From Weissella thailandensis (lineage in GTDB: Bacteria > Bacillota > Bacilli > Lactobacillales > Lactobacillaceae): a DNA stretch of 64,000 nt. The position numbers and the translations under genes were made by a program. Positions 40,375-48,762 of the stretch are shown here, one piece after another. The notes below the pieces were generated by a model. That model searched no databases. It was not told where the DNA came from and saw only the letters and a program-made list of their open reading frames with translations. How positions within the stretch are numbered: position 1 is the stretch's first letter; every line of letters starts with the position of its first letter. Location: positions 1 through 64,000 of the forward strand of contig NZ_BJEC01000012.1 of assembly GCF_005405465.1 (NCBI RefSeq), in the 5' to 3' direction.

Positions 40375-40689
40375 ATGCAGGAAACAAAAGTACGCCAAGA
40401 GAACAAGTTAGTTGGATGTGCCGTCATTCGGCAATTATTGCAAAGTTCGCGTGACATTTCTGAGCAGACTGTTCATCGATTAGTTGAATTGCTAGAGTCT
40501 ACGATTGATTGCCAACAAGAAGTTTTTGTTGGGCAAGTATACGATAGTTGTGTCTACAGAATCGGTTGTGGTAACGTTTATTCGGAAACAAAATTAAAAT
40601 TTGCCACACCGGATGTCCGTAATAAGTTTGCCAGTTCATTTGAGGCTGCCTGTCAGGAAGTCGGTTTGCGTGTTCATCGAAGTTACTAA
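40375..40689 (+). CDS. Conserved-looking protein of unknown function
   Basis: 104 residues with a strong TTTTGGAGG site and its own promoter, so it is a real gene. Cys residues at about 15, 46, 57, 62 and 86 are many for a cytoplasmic protein of this type. There is no membrane segment or signal peptide. N-terminal half is helical, C-terminal half mixed with a helix (RNKFASSFEAACQEVGL). Divergent from mntR (189 bases apart) and convergent with folT. I do not recognise the family. Confidence 0.6.
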   Translation: MQETKVRQENKLVGCAVIRQLLQSSRDISEQTVHRLVELLESTIDCQQEVFVGQVYDSCVYRIGCGNVYSETKLKFATPDVRNKFASSFEAACQEVGLRVHRSY

Positions 40690-40792
40690 TAATAGGTTAA
40701 AAACTATTTTCTAATTTCTATAATTAGTCATTTGGATGGATAATCATGAATGTTACAGCCTAGTACTATAAAGTAGTGGGCGTGAGTTCAAA

Positions 40793-40842
40793 GGGGGTTG
40801 GGACATTTATTTGTCCCAACCCCCTGTATGCTTAAAATACAT
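40793..40842. terminator. Hairpin with repeat arm between convergent genes
   Basis: A perfect 13-bp stem GGGGGTTGGGACA / TGTCCCAACCCCC with a 6-base loop, then TATGCTTAAAATACAT, the same repeat arm as near 36064. There is no real T-run on either strand, so it may be more a repeat or transcript-end protector than a classical terminator. Confidence 0.55.
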
Positions 40843-40912
40843 TAATCATAACTTTATAAATTCTAATTATAAACGGTTTTTATTTGTCATTCCTTAAACT
40901 AATGTAAATGTT

Positions 40913-41452
40913 TTATATTTTTTGGTGTAGCTGCTCAATTGTTTGATTGTTAAGCAAAAAATATAACAAAATACTTTGGATAGGTAAAAAGACAAGTTGT
41001 TTAATCACTCGTACCCATAACAAAGACATAATAGTTTCATTATTATGAATATTACCAATTATCACGACCCATAATGTATTGCATAGGACGTTGACGACTA
41101 CAAGAACAATACTTACTGTTATGATGATTCGAAGCCAAGATAACGTTTGTTGCTTATAGAAGGAAAAACCGTAAATAGCAGCTGCTAAGACAGCAGATAG
41201 GGTAAATCCCCAAAAATAACCGTAACCATTGAGTAAGCTACTAATCACATCAGTAAAAATCGCAACTAGCATTCCCCATGCAGGACCATACCATTTCGCA
41301 ATCATGCCGACAATTAAAAAAGTAAAACCAACTTTAAGTGTGGCAGTCCCTAATGAGAAGCGACTGATGACTAAATGTAGGGCGATTAAAATGCCCAGCA
41401 TAGCCAATTGTTTTGTACGTAAACGTGGTAAACCATATTCTAATGTTTTCAT
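40913..41452 (-). CDS. folT: ECF transporter S component for folate (FolT)
   Basis: 179 residues, about six membrane segments, with the S-component N-terminus (LRTKQLAMLGILIALHLVISRFS) that docks to EcfT. The THF riboswitch directly upstream on the same strand identifies the ligand as folate. FolT works with the shared EcfA-EcfA'-EcfT energising module, which is not in the window. Ribosome binding site GGAGGT is 8 bases from the ATG and lies in the riboswitch expression platform. Confidence 0.9.
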   Translation of the reverse strand: MKTLEYGLPRLRTKQLAMLGILIALHLVISRFSLGTATLKVGFTFLIVGMIAKWYGPAWGMLVAIFTDVISSLLNGYGYFWGFTLSAVLAAAIYGFSFYKQQTLSWLRIIITVSIVLVVVNVLCNTLWVVIIGNIHNNETIMSLLWVRVIKQLVFLPIQSILLYFLLNNQTIEQLHQKI

Positions 41453-41499
41453 TTGAAAACACCTCCTTTTTTTTGGGGGGTTTCACTTATTACAGTGAA

Positions 41500-41583
41500 T
41501 GTGATCAAGACATCGCGGTAATCCTTCGTCCATGGCCCACATTCCGTTTCCATGGCACTTAACGCATCTTAATCTACCCTGTG
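41500..41583 (-). promoter_or_regulatory. Tetrahydrofolate (THF) riboswitch
   Basis: On the minus strand the sequence carries the class core: GGGTAGATTAAGATGCG, CGTTAAGTG, GGAATGTGGG, GGACGAAGGATTACCGCG and the closing TCTTGATC. GATTAAGA (41567-41574) pairs with TCTTGATC (41503-41510) as P1. Just after it lies CCCCCC (41475-41480), complementary to the GGAGG before folT, so control is probably at translation start. A -10 TATAAT lies at 41600-41605. Ligand THF turns folate uptake off. Confidence 0.88.
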
Positions 41584-41748
41584 CATCTAACAAAGTTATA
41601 TTATACTGCAAAGAATTTAAAAGTAAAATGAATTTCTAAAAAGCAAAACAAACGTCAAGGGTTTAAAATGTTTAAAAAGTTGGTAAAATGTTTTAATAAG
41701 GGTAATTCATAGATATAAAAATGAGGACTGTCTACAAAGGGGCCGGAT

Positions 41749-42741
41749 ATGGGAAAAGTTTCAATTAGAGATGTTGCTAGTTTAGCGGGTGTATCAATCG
41801 CGACAGTATCACAAGTATTAAATGGCAAAGGAGCCCGTTTTTCTGAAAAAACAAAAGCGAAAGTCTTGGCGGCCCGTGATGAAATTGGCTATGTACCAAA
41901 TGCAAGTGCCCGTAGTTTAAAACAAGGGGCTAAGATACTAATTGGTGTCGTCGTACCGAGTTTACGTAATCCGTTTTTTGGTGATTTAGTGCAACACATG
42001 CAAGAAAATATTCCTGATAACGTCTCATTATCAATTATGACGGCAGGAGCTGGTCAGGCTGATCAAACCGTTGAAATATTGGTTAATTCAGGTGTTCATG
42101 GTATTATTATGGCAGGTCAATTGGCACAACCTGTTGCTATTGCTAGTAGTTTGAAAAAGCGCGGCATAGCCTTAGTGGTTCTTGAGAATCATGACGGATT
42201 AGTTGATGCAGATGCTGTTTTTGCTTCTGATAAAATGGGTGGTCACCTGGTGGCTGAACATCTGTTAGCTCTCGGTCATAAACACGTTGTGCTGTTAGGA
42301 AATCAAGTTTATACTGACAACTTGCAATATCGAACAGCAGCATTTAAAGAGACGATGTTGGCTGCAGGGGCGAAAGTGAGTGAAGTTGCAACACGCAATT
42401 TGACAAAGCATGCTGGTCGCGCAGCTGCAATGGCCGTTTCGATTACACAAGCTACTGCAGCGTTCGCATTAAATGACGAGCTTGCTATCGGCTTAATTGC
42501 TGGACTTAATGCACATGGTATTCAGGTACCTAATGATATGTCAGTTATTGGCTATGACGATACTGACTATGCTGAGTTTTTCAGACCTGCATTAACGACT
42601 GTTGAACAGCCACTATGGTTAATTGCTGAAGCGGCCATGAAAACGGTGGTGGCACGTATTAATCATCCTGATGCTGAACGACAAGTGGCTGCATTTGATA
42701 CGAAATTAATTGTTAGAGAATCAACTGCACCACTATCATAG
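41749..42741 (+). CDS. LacI-family transcriptional regulator
   Basis: 330 residues. The LacI helix-turn-helix is VSIRDVASLAGVSIATVSQVLNGKGARFSEKTKAKV, with the hinge helix at GYVPNASARSLKQG. A periplasmic-binding-type effector domain follows (LIGVVVPSLRNPFFGDLVQHM ... VIGYDDTDYAEFFRPALTTVEQP). It probably senses a sugar or nucleoside, but no transport or catabolic genes are adjacent, so the target is unknown. The A/T-rich leader has two similar TAAAATGTTT stretches (41667 and 41685) that could be part of its own operator. Confidence 0.88.
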   Translation: MGKVSIRDVASLAGVSIATVSQVLNGKGARFSEKTKAKVLAARDEIGYVPNASARSLKQGAKILIGVVVPSLRNPFFGDLVQHMQENIPDNVSLSIMTAGAGQADQTVEILVNSGVHGIIMAGQLAQPVAIASSLKKRGIALVVLENHDGLVDADAVFASDKMGGHLVAEHLLALGHKHVVLLGNQVYTDNLQYRTAAFKETMLAAGAKVSEVATRNLTKHAGRAAAMAVSITQATAAFALNDELAIGLIAGLNAHGIQVPNDMSVIGYDDTDYAEFFRPALTTVEQPLWLIAEAAMKTVVARINHPDAERQVAAFDTKLIVRESTAPLS

Positions 42742-42779
42742 ATATGGTAAGGTAAGTGTAACAAGGAGGTCATTTCATA

Positions 42780-43802
42780 ATGACAGGATTGTTCAAACGA
42801 ACACGCGAACTAATAAAGTCACCAATAGGAGTCGATAAGCGCCAGACCATTATGTCAGCAGCCTTGTCGACCCAAGTAACACATCTTATGAATGATGGTT
42901 GGGTGCCAAAGTCAATCGCTGCTTATGTTGATGATATTGTCAATAATGAGCAATTGAACGACCAAACAATGAATAAAATTTTATCGGAAAAGTGGGGCGA
43001 AGCACATCGAATTGGCTCATCGCTTTTTACGACCATGTTTACAGCTGGATTTCATCGTGGCGGTGTACCAGCAGCTGATCGCCTGGAAGTGATATACAAA
43101 TTGCTAGGTATGACGGTTAGTCCGACTAATTTTGTGAGAATGTCACGGTTAGGTGACTGGGATTCAAAAGACAAGATTAAGGACGTTGACTTGTATTATT
43201 TGCATCTCGAAACGATTGATGAGGTGCAAGACTATTTTGAATTTGTTAAACAAGTTGCCTATATGGTACGACTAAAGCATCATGCTTGGAATGGTATTCG
43301 TTCAAAGTATGAAACTAGTCGACAATTAAGTACGATCATGGACAATCAATTGCGATACTATCTTAGCAAGCCAATTGTGGATTTTATTTTACGTAATGAC
43401 TGGCGTCAAGAAGATGTTGCTGAGGAAACATTACAGTTGACTGGCACACCGGTGTCGTATCCTAATGTCGCCTTTCATAATCGGGGGGTTGCTAAGCAGG
43501 ATAATGTCAAGATGGCATTACCAGGTTATCATCTAGAATTGATTTTTAATAATCAAGGTCACTTGGTATCGATGTGGGAGGCATTAGAAGCTCATCAGAC
43601 GATTGATGAATATGGTGTACTTGCTTTTTCAGAAGTACCAGACGATTATTCATTAGCTGAACTACAGATGATTGCCAATACGGAATCAACTAATTATGCA
43701 AATGCTGGTGGTCCGATCCACCAGTCATTAGATGTAAAACCTGCTAATCGTTACGCGGGTCTTGAATCAGATTTACGTAATTATGCAAAAAATCAATTTT
43801 AA
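42780..43802 (+). CDS. Protein of unknown function (340 residues)
   Basis: Soluble, mixed alpha/beta, no signal peptide or membrane segment. It opens with a helical, basic region (MTGLFKRTRELIKSPIG), has an aromatic-rich middle (DVDLYYLHLETIDEVQDYFEFVKQVAYMVRLKHHAWNGIR) and ends with a region rich in Asn (TESTNYANAGGPIHQSLDV). AAGGAGG site, 39 bases after the LacI-family gene with no terminator between, so probably co-transcribed. No family is recognised. Confidence 0.65.
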   Translation: MTGLFKRTRELIKSPIGVDKRQTIMSAALSTQVTHLMNDGWVPKSIAAYVDDIVNNEQLNDQTMNKILSEKWGEAHRIGSSLFTTMFTAGFHRGGVPAADRLEVIYKLLGMTVSPTNFVRMSRLGDWDSKDKIKDVDLYYLHLETIDEVQDYFEFVKQVAYMVRLKHHAWNGIRSKYETSRQLSTIMDNQLRYYLSKPIVDFILRNDWRQEDVAEETLQLTGTPVSYPNVAFHNRGVAKQDNVKMALPGYHLELIFNNQGHLVSMWEALEAHQTIDEYGVLAFSEVPDDYSLAELQMIANTESTNYANAGGPIHQSLDVKPANRYAGLESDLRNYAKNQF

Positions 43803-43808
43803 ATATAT

Positions 43809-43843
43809 AACCCCCTCGTTGCAGTTCAACGAAGGGGTTATTT
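43809..43843. terminator. Bidirectional terminator between convergent genes
   Basis: AACCCCCTCGTT pairs with AACGAAGGGGTT (one mismatch), with ATTTTGT on one side and A/T-rich sequence on the other. Between the unknown gene and lysC. Confidence 0.8.
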
Positions 43844-43855
43844 TGTATGTTCATG

Positions 43856-45211
43856 TTAGAAAACAGCGTTATAAATGACCTGTACGGCTTCGTTCATACG
43901 ATCGACTGGGACACCAATCATTGTCGAAATTTGTGAGGCACCTTGATTGATCATTGGTAGATTGATGCCGGCCTTAGCCAAAGCCGAAGTTATTTTGCTA
44001 AATGTACCAATATGTTGTTGCATACCTTCACCGACAATCATAATGATGGCATAGTCATCTAACCAATCTAGTTCATCTGGCGCGATAATTGCGTAGAGAT
44101 CATGGCTAATATGGGCTTTGATTTCAGGCGTTAATTGTGCTTTATCGAAGATGATGGTCATATCATCGATTCCAGAAGGCATATGCTCATAACTCACATT
44201 ATATGTTGCTAAAATTTGTAATATTTTTAAAGTAAAACCGACTTCACGGTTCAGCAAATAACGATGCAAGTACAGGGCAGCAAAGCGATTATCATTGGCG
44301 ATACCTGTGACAGGATTTTCAGAATCAATCGCATGATTAGGCATGATCATGGTACCTGGAGCTTGTGGATCGTTGGTATTTTTAACATTAATTGGTATAT
44401 TCGCTTCAATGACCGGAATAATTGCTTCATCATGGAAAACCGCAAAACCAGCATAAGACAATTCACGCATCTCACGATAAGTCATTTTTGAGATTGGTTG
44501 CGGGTGGGAAACAATCTTTGGGTTAGCGGAGTAAATAGCGGGTACGTCAGTGAAATTTTCATACAAATCAGCTTGCAGACCTCTTGCTAAAATTGCACCA
44601 GTAATATCAGAACCACCGCGGCTAAACGTTGCAGCATAACCGTCATTGGTATAGGCAATAAATCCAGGAACAATTAGGAGACTCGTGTCATCAAAGTGAT
44701 ACTGATTGATTGCATGATAACTTTCTGGATCCAGGCGGGCAGCACGTGGCGAACCAGTTACAGTAATTCCTAATTCGGCTGGTGAAACAAAGTTAGCTGG
44801 TATGCCTTTTTCTTGCATAATTGCTGCTAGTAATTGGGCATTTAGTAGCTCACCATTTCCCATGAAAGCGGCATAGAGATGGTTAAATGAGGGATAGTGC
44901 ACACGATTTAGATGAACGAGTTGTTGCTTAATCTGTGAAATAATCTTATTATCTTCTAACGAAAAATGCTGAGCAATCTCTTGATAACGCGCTAATATTG
45001 TTGTCATAATTTCATCGGTGTTGGCACCAGCAATTGTTTGATCAGCGTAAGTTTTTAGTAAGTCGGTCACTTTGATGTCACCGTCAAAACGCTTTCCCGG
45101 AGCTGATACGACAACGACCTGACGATCATTGTCTGCTGTAATAATATCCAAAACTTTTTGGAATTGTGCGCCTGTCGCCAGGGATGAACCACCAAATTTT
45201 ACGACTTTCAT
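43856..45211 (-). CDS. lysC: Aspartate kinase
   Basis: 451 residues from the ATG at 45211 (GGAGG site; the upstream TTG at 45226 overlaps that site). Starts MKVVKFGGSSLATG, the aspartokinase nucleotide-binding signature; RGGSDITGAIL and ENFTDVPAIYSANPKIV are substrate motifs. The C-terminal ~150 residues form two ACT domains (VGFTLKILQILATYN, MIVGEGMQQHIGTFSKITSALAKAGIN). It phosphorylates aspartate to begin lysine, threonine and methionine synthesis. It is divergent from the lysine operon and not behind its riboswitch. Confidence 0.94.
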   Translation of the reverse strand: MKVVKFGGSSLATGAQFQKVLDIITADNDRQVVVVSAPGKRFDGDIKVTDLLKTYADQTIAGANTDEIMTTILARYQEIAQHFSLEDNKIISQIKQQLVHLNRVHYPSFNHLYAAFMGNGELLNAQLLAAIMQEKGIPANFVSPAELGITVTGSPRAARLDPESYHAINQYHFDDTSLLIVPGFIAYTNDGYAATFSRGGSDITGAILARGLQADLYENFTDVPAIYSANPKIVSHPQPISKMTYREMRELSYAGFAVFHDEAIIPVIEANIPINVKNTNDPQAPGTMIMPNHAIDSENPVTGIANDNRFAALYLHRYLLNREVGFTLKILQILATYNVSYEHMPSGIDDMTIIFDKAQLTPEIKAHISHDLYAIIAPDELDWLDDYAIIMIVGEGMQQHIGTFSKITSALAKAGINLPMINQGASQISTMIGVPVDRMNEAVQVIYNAVF

Positions 45212-45279
45212 TGTTTCTGCCTCCAATTGAATTCCTAATTGGCACTAATTAAAAGTGAAAAAAAGATTAATGTCAAGTG

Positions 45280-45308
45280 TTGACATAGCCATAAAATTAA
45301 TATATTCT
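45280..45308 (+). promoter_or_regulatory. Promoter of the lysine operon
   Basis: TTGACA, a 17-base spacer and TATTCT (a TATATT at 15-base spacing is the alternative). The riboswitch starts soon after. Confidence 0.6.
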
Positions 45309-45327
45309 AATGTTACGTTAATGATTA

Positions 45328-45492
45328 ATAGAGGTTGCAACCAACAACAGTCACTTAGTGGAGTTCACACAGACAATGATACTAAGTAAAAGGGGCGGTT
45401 GCCGAAATGATACAGATTGTGTAACCCGTATCGTTGGGCTAATAGCGAAAAACTATTAGACTGTCGCTGAATAAGCGGGGAGCTATTGTCAC
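45328..45492 (+). promoter_or_regulatory. Lysine riboswitch (L box) aptamer
   Basis: Conserved L-box elements in order: AGAGGTTGC near 45329, AGTAAAAGGGGCGGTTGCCGA (about 45385-45405), GGGCTAATAG (45436-45445), ACTGTCGCTGA (45460-45470) and the closing AGCGGGGAGCTATTG. A strong terminator follows. With lysine bound, the terminator forms and the downstream lysine genes are shut off. Confidence 0.93.
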
Positions 45493-45515
45493 AGTCTTAA
45501 GGAATAGAAATGTGT

Positions 45516-45554
45516 CCGATTGACAGTGCAATAGTACTGTCAATCGGTTTTTTT
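45516..45554 (+). terminator. Lysine-riboswitch terminator
   Basis: A near-perfect stem CCGATTGACAGT / ACTGTCAATCGG and seven T, placed between the aptamer and the first gene of the operon. This is the switching element of transcription attenuation. Confidence 0.92.
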
Positions 45555-45588
45555 ATGCAATAAATTTAACAGTAAAGGGGCCATTATC

Positions 45589-46704
45589 ATGGTAGTAGCA
45601 GCAACAAGACCAACAAGAATTAAAATATCACAAGTGGCAGTCAAACATAATGTGGCCGTTACTCGTCAGGCAAGCGGTGCGAAGTTTATGTTTTTAGCCG
45701 TGAAAGCCAACGCTTATGGATTTGGTCTGATACCAATGGCACAAGCCGCAGTCAAAGCAGGGGTTGATGGTTTAGCGGTTGCAGTGTTAGATGAGGCCTT
45801 AGCGTTACGGCAAGCAGGCATTACGGTGCCAATTCTTATCTTGGGAATTACGTTGCCACAATATGCTAAGTTGATAGCTGATAATAATTTAATTGCGACG
45901 GTTAGTGATTTGGCTTGGCTACAATCAGCTCAGGAAAATTTGGATGAACATCAGGCGACTTTGCAAGTTAATCTAGGGATCGATACTGGCATGGGCAGAA
46001 TTGGTTTTCGTAGTCGTGAAACGTTATCTGAAGCAATCGCGTACTTACAATCGCACGCGACTTTCTTTAAATATCAAAGCATCATGACTCATTTTTCAGA
46101 ATCTGATTCATTAGCCACAGATTATTTTCAAAGGCAGTTGGCAAATTGGCATCGCTTAACGGATGATCTACCAATGCCACCGATGGTTCATTTAGCGAAT
46201 TCAGGTGCCGCGATGTATCATGCCGATGAATTGCCAACCGATTATATTCGTGCGGGGACGGTTGTTTATGGTATTGAACCATCACGTGGTGAGGTTTTGC
46301 CAGATAATTATTTAAAACCCGTTCTAACTTTAGAATCAGAACTTGTCTATGTGAAAAAGATGCCAGCCGATGTGGGGATTAGTTATGGTCATACGTACTA
46401 CACACATGAAGGTGAATGGGTTGGTACGTTACCAATCGGTTATGCCGATGGTTTGCCACGACCAATTCAAGGCTTTGAAGTATTAGTAAATGGCAAAAAG
46501 GCACCTATTATTGGCCAAATAGCAATGGATCAAATGATGATTTCATTACCAGAAGAATTACCAGTGGGTACCGTTGTGACAATTATTGGTAAGCAGGGGC
46601 AGTATGAAAATACAATTGAAGATGTTGCGCAACATGTGGGACTAGCCCCTTGGGTCGTCGCTACAGGATTACAAGATCGACTAATGCGCGTGCTTGTTGA
46701 TTAA
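45589..46704 (+). CDS. alr: Alanine racemase-family protein in the lysine operon
   Basis: 371 residues, fold-type III PLP enzyme. Lys39 in AVKANAYGFG binds PLP; the catalytic Tyr is in GISYGHTYYT, with GIDTGMGRIGF and LPIGYADGLPRP conserved. It interconverts L- and D-alanine for the wall stem peptide. First gene after the lysine riboswitch, which is odd for Alr: it may be a dedicated copy co-regulated with wall precursor supply, or have widened specificity (Lys, Ser). Sequence alone favours alanine. Confidence 0.88.
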   Translation: MVVAATRPTRIKISQVAVKHNVAVTRQASGAKFMFLAVKANAYGFGLIPMAQAAVKAGVDGLAVAVLDEALALRQAGITVPILILGITLPQYAKLIADNNLIATVSDLAWLQSAQENLDEHQATLQVNLGIDTGMGRIGFRSRETLSEAIAYLQSHATFFKYQSIMTHFSESDSLATDYFQRQLANWHRLTDDLPMPPMVHLANSGAAMYHADELPTDYIRAGTVVYGIEPSRGEVLPDNYLKPVLTLESELVYVKKMPADVGISYGHTYYTHEGEWVGTLPIGYADGLPRPIQGFEVLVNGKKAPIIGQIAMDQMMISLPEELPVGTVVTIIGKQGQYENTIEDVAQHVGLAPWVVATGLQDRLMRVLVD

Positions 46705-46722
46705 AAGGGAGAAATAGTAAAT

Positions 46723-48009
46723 ATGTCAACACCATATGAAGTCAATCAGAACGGTGAACTAACAATTGGTGGCGTTACGGCGACAGAATTAGCTTCACAG
46801 TATCAAACACCACTTTATGTGTATGATGTAAACCATATGCGTCAGCAGATGCGAGCCTTCAAAGCCGTATTTATGAAAAGAAAACTTGATTATGCTGTTT
46901 CATACGCATCTAAGGCCTTTGCAACGGTTGCTATGTATGAGGTTGCCGCACAAGAAGATGTCCATTTAGATGTTGTCTCGGGTGGTGAGATTCAAACAGC
47001 CTTAGCAGCAAATTATCCGATGAATCATGTATCTTTTAATGGTAATAACAAATCGGTTGCTGAGCTGGAAATGGCGGTTGATAGTGGCCTCGGCACGATT
47101 ATCCTTGATAACTTTTACGAATTAGATATTTTACATGATGTGTTGAGTGAACGGGATAAAAAACAAGATGTCCTATTAAGAATCACGCCAGGAGTTGAAG
47201 CACACACCCATGATTACATTTCTACTGGTCAAACTGATAGTAAATTTGGTTTTGATGTCGCAAGTGGTCAAGCTTATACGGCACTCCAAAAAGCAATTGT
47301 TGATCCATATCTCAATGTGTTAGGTGTTTCAGCTCATATTGGGTCACAAATATTTGATGTGACTGGTTTCCAGATGGCAGCCGCGAAGTTGGTTGATTTA
47401 GTTCATGAATGGGGCTTTGACCCACAAGTGATTAATACCGGTGGTGGTTTTGGTATTCGTTATACAGAAGATGACAAACCATTGCCAGCGACCGAATTTG
47501 TTGAGGCTATTATTGATACGATCACAGAGAAAACAACGTCATATGGGATGGCAATGCCAGCCATTTGGATCGAACCAGGACGAGCAATTGTTGGCCCCGC
47601 TGGTTATAACCTCTACACAATTGGTGCCAAGAAAGATGCGCCCGGTATTCGAACATACCTATCCGTTGATGGTGGGATGGGTGATAATATTCGGCCAGCT
47701 TTATATGAAGCAAAGTACGAAGCAGTCTTGGCAAATAACCCACAAGCACCGACAGAACAAGTTGTTCGGATTGCTGGTAAATATTGTGAATCGGGGGATG
47801 TCCTGGTTTGGCAACAAGAATTACCCAAAACGAAGCCTGGGGATGTTTTAGCTGTCTTAGCGACTGGTGCTTACGGCTATTCAATGGCATCGAATTATAA
47901 TCGTAATCCGCGACCGGCAGTTGTCTTTGTTGAGGATGGCCAATCACAATTAGTTGTTGAACGAGAAACATATGCCGACATGCTTCGCTTAGATAAGCAT
48001 TATCAATAA
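46723..48009 (+). CDS. lysA: Diaminopimelate decarboxylase
   Basis: 428 residues, fold-type III PLP enzyme. PLP Lys in SYASKAFAT, SAHIGSQIFD, NTGGGFGIRYTEDD, EPGRAIVGPAG and the active-site Cys in KYCESGDVL are all present. Catalyses the last step, meso-DAP to L-lysine. Lies 18 bases after the racemase, with which it shares distant fold ancestry. A whole DAP branch follows, so all is co-regulated by lysine. Confidence 0.95.
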   Translation: MSTPYEVNQNGELTIGGVTATELASQYQTPLYVYDVNHMRQQMRAFKAVFMKRKLDYAVSYASKAFATVAMYEVAAQEDVHLDVVSGGEIQTALAANYPMNHVSFNGNNKSVAELEMAVDSGLGTIILDNFYELDILHDVLSERDKKQDVLLRITPGVEAHTHDYISTGQTDSKFGFDVASGQAYTALQKAIVDPYLNVLGVSAHIGSQIFDVTGFQMAAAKLVDLVHEWGFDPQVINTGGGFGIRYTEDDKPLPATEFVEAIIDTITEKTTSYGMAMPAIWIEPGRAIVGPAGYNLYTIGAKKDAPGIRTYLSVDGGMGDNIRPALYEAKYEAVLANNPQAPTEQVVRIAGKYCESGDVLVWQQELPKTKPGDVLAVLATGAYGYSMASNYNRNPRPAVVFVEDGQSQLVVERETYADMLRLDKHYQ

Positions 48010-48039
48010 AAAATAATCGCAAGTAGGAGACAAATCAAG

Positions 48040-48750
48040 ATGAATAATTTAGATGCACAAGAAATTATCAATTACATTGCAACTGCCCCTAAAAAGACAC
48101 CAGCAAGGGTAACTTTAGCGGGAGATTTAGCCGATATTGCATGGCCGACAACGGTACAGGCTTTTATTGAAACCAAAACTGGTACGGTAATTGGTGATTA
48201 TCAAGATATCCAACCTGTCCTTGCCGCAGCAGCGGATCAAATATCGGATTACCATGTGGAATTATTGGCGCGAAATAGTGGTGTACCATTGTTGAACTAT
48301 GAAAACGTTGCCGCCCGAATTGAGCCAGGTGCTATTATTCGTGATCAGGTAGCAATCGGTGAGAATGCCGTGGTGATGATGGGAGCGGTTATTAATATCG
48401 GTGCTGAAATTGGCGCTGGTACGATGATTGATATGGGCGCTGTTCTTGGTGGACGTGCAACTGTTGGTCAGCACAGTCATGTTGGTGCAGGAGCAGTGCT
48501 TGCGGGGGTCGTTGAACCAGCCGCAGCAACACCGGTGACGATTGGTGATAATGTATTGATTGGTGCCAATGCAGTGGTTATTGAAGGGGTTCAAGTTGGT
48601 GATAATGCGGTTATTGCAGCTGGTGCAATTGTTACCAAGGATGTACCAGCAAACACGGTAGTTGCTGGTGTGCCAGCTAAAGTGATCAAGGAAATTGATG
48701 AAAAGACTCAGGCAAAGACCGCACTAGTTGATGCCCTAAGATCACTATAA
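48040..48750 (+). CDS. dapH: Tetrahydrodipicolinate N-acetyltransferase
   Basis: 236 residues. An N-terminal helical domain ([22 protein letters not shown]) is followed by a left-handed beta helix of hexapeptide repeats (from about 95: [34 protein letters not shown]...), typical of Firmicute DapH. Uses acetyl-CoA, so the organism runs the acetylase variant of the DAP pathway. The deacetylase follows directly, and the two aminotransferases downstream could provide the N-acetyl-LL-DAP step. Confidence 0.94.
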   Translation: MNNLDAQEIINYIATAPKKTPARVTLAGDLADIAWPTTVQAFIETKTGTVIGDYQDIQPVLAAAADQISDYHVELLARNSGVPLLNYENVAARIEPGAIIRDQVAIGENAVVMMGAVINIGAEIGAGTMIDMGAVLGGRATVGQHSHVGAGAVLAGVVEPAAATPVTIGDNVLIGANAVVIEGVQVGDNAVIAAGAIVTKDVPANTVVAGVPAKVIKEIDEKTQAKTALVDALRSL

Positions 48751-48762
48751 GTGGAGGTAGCT

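Noticed and set aside
45227-45588. Control of the divergent lysC by the lysine riboswitch
   Set aside because: The aptamer reads only on the plus strand, away from lysC; no L-box is seen on the minus strand.
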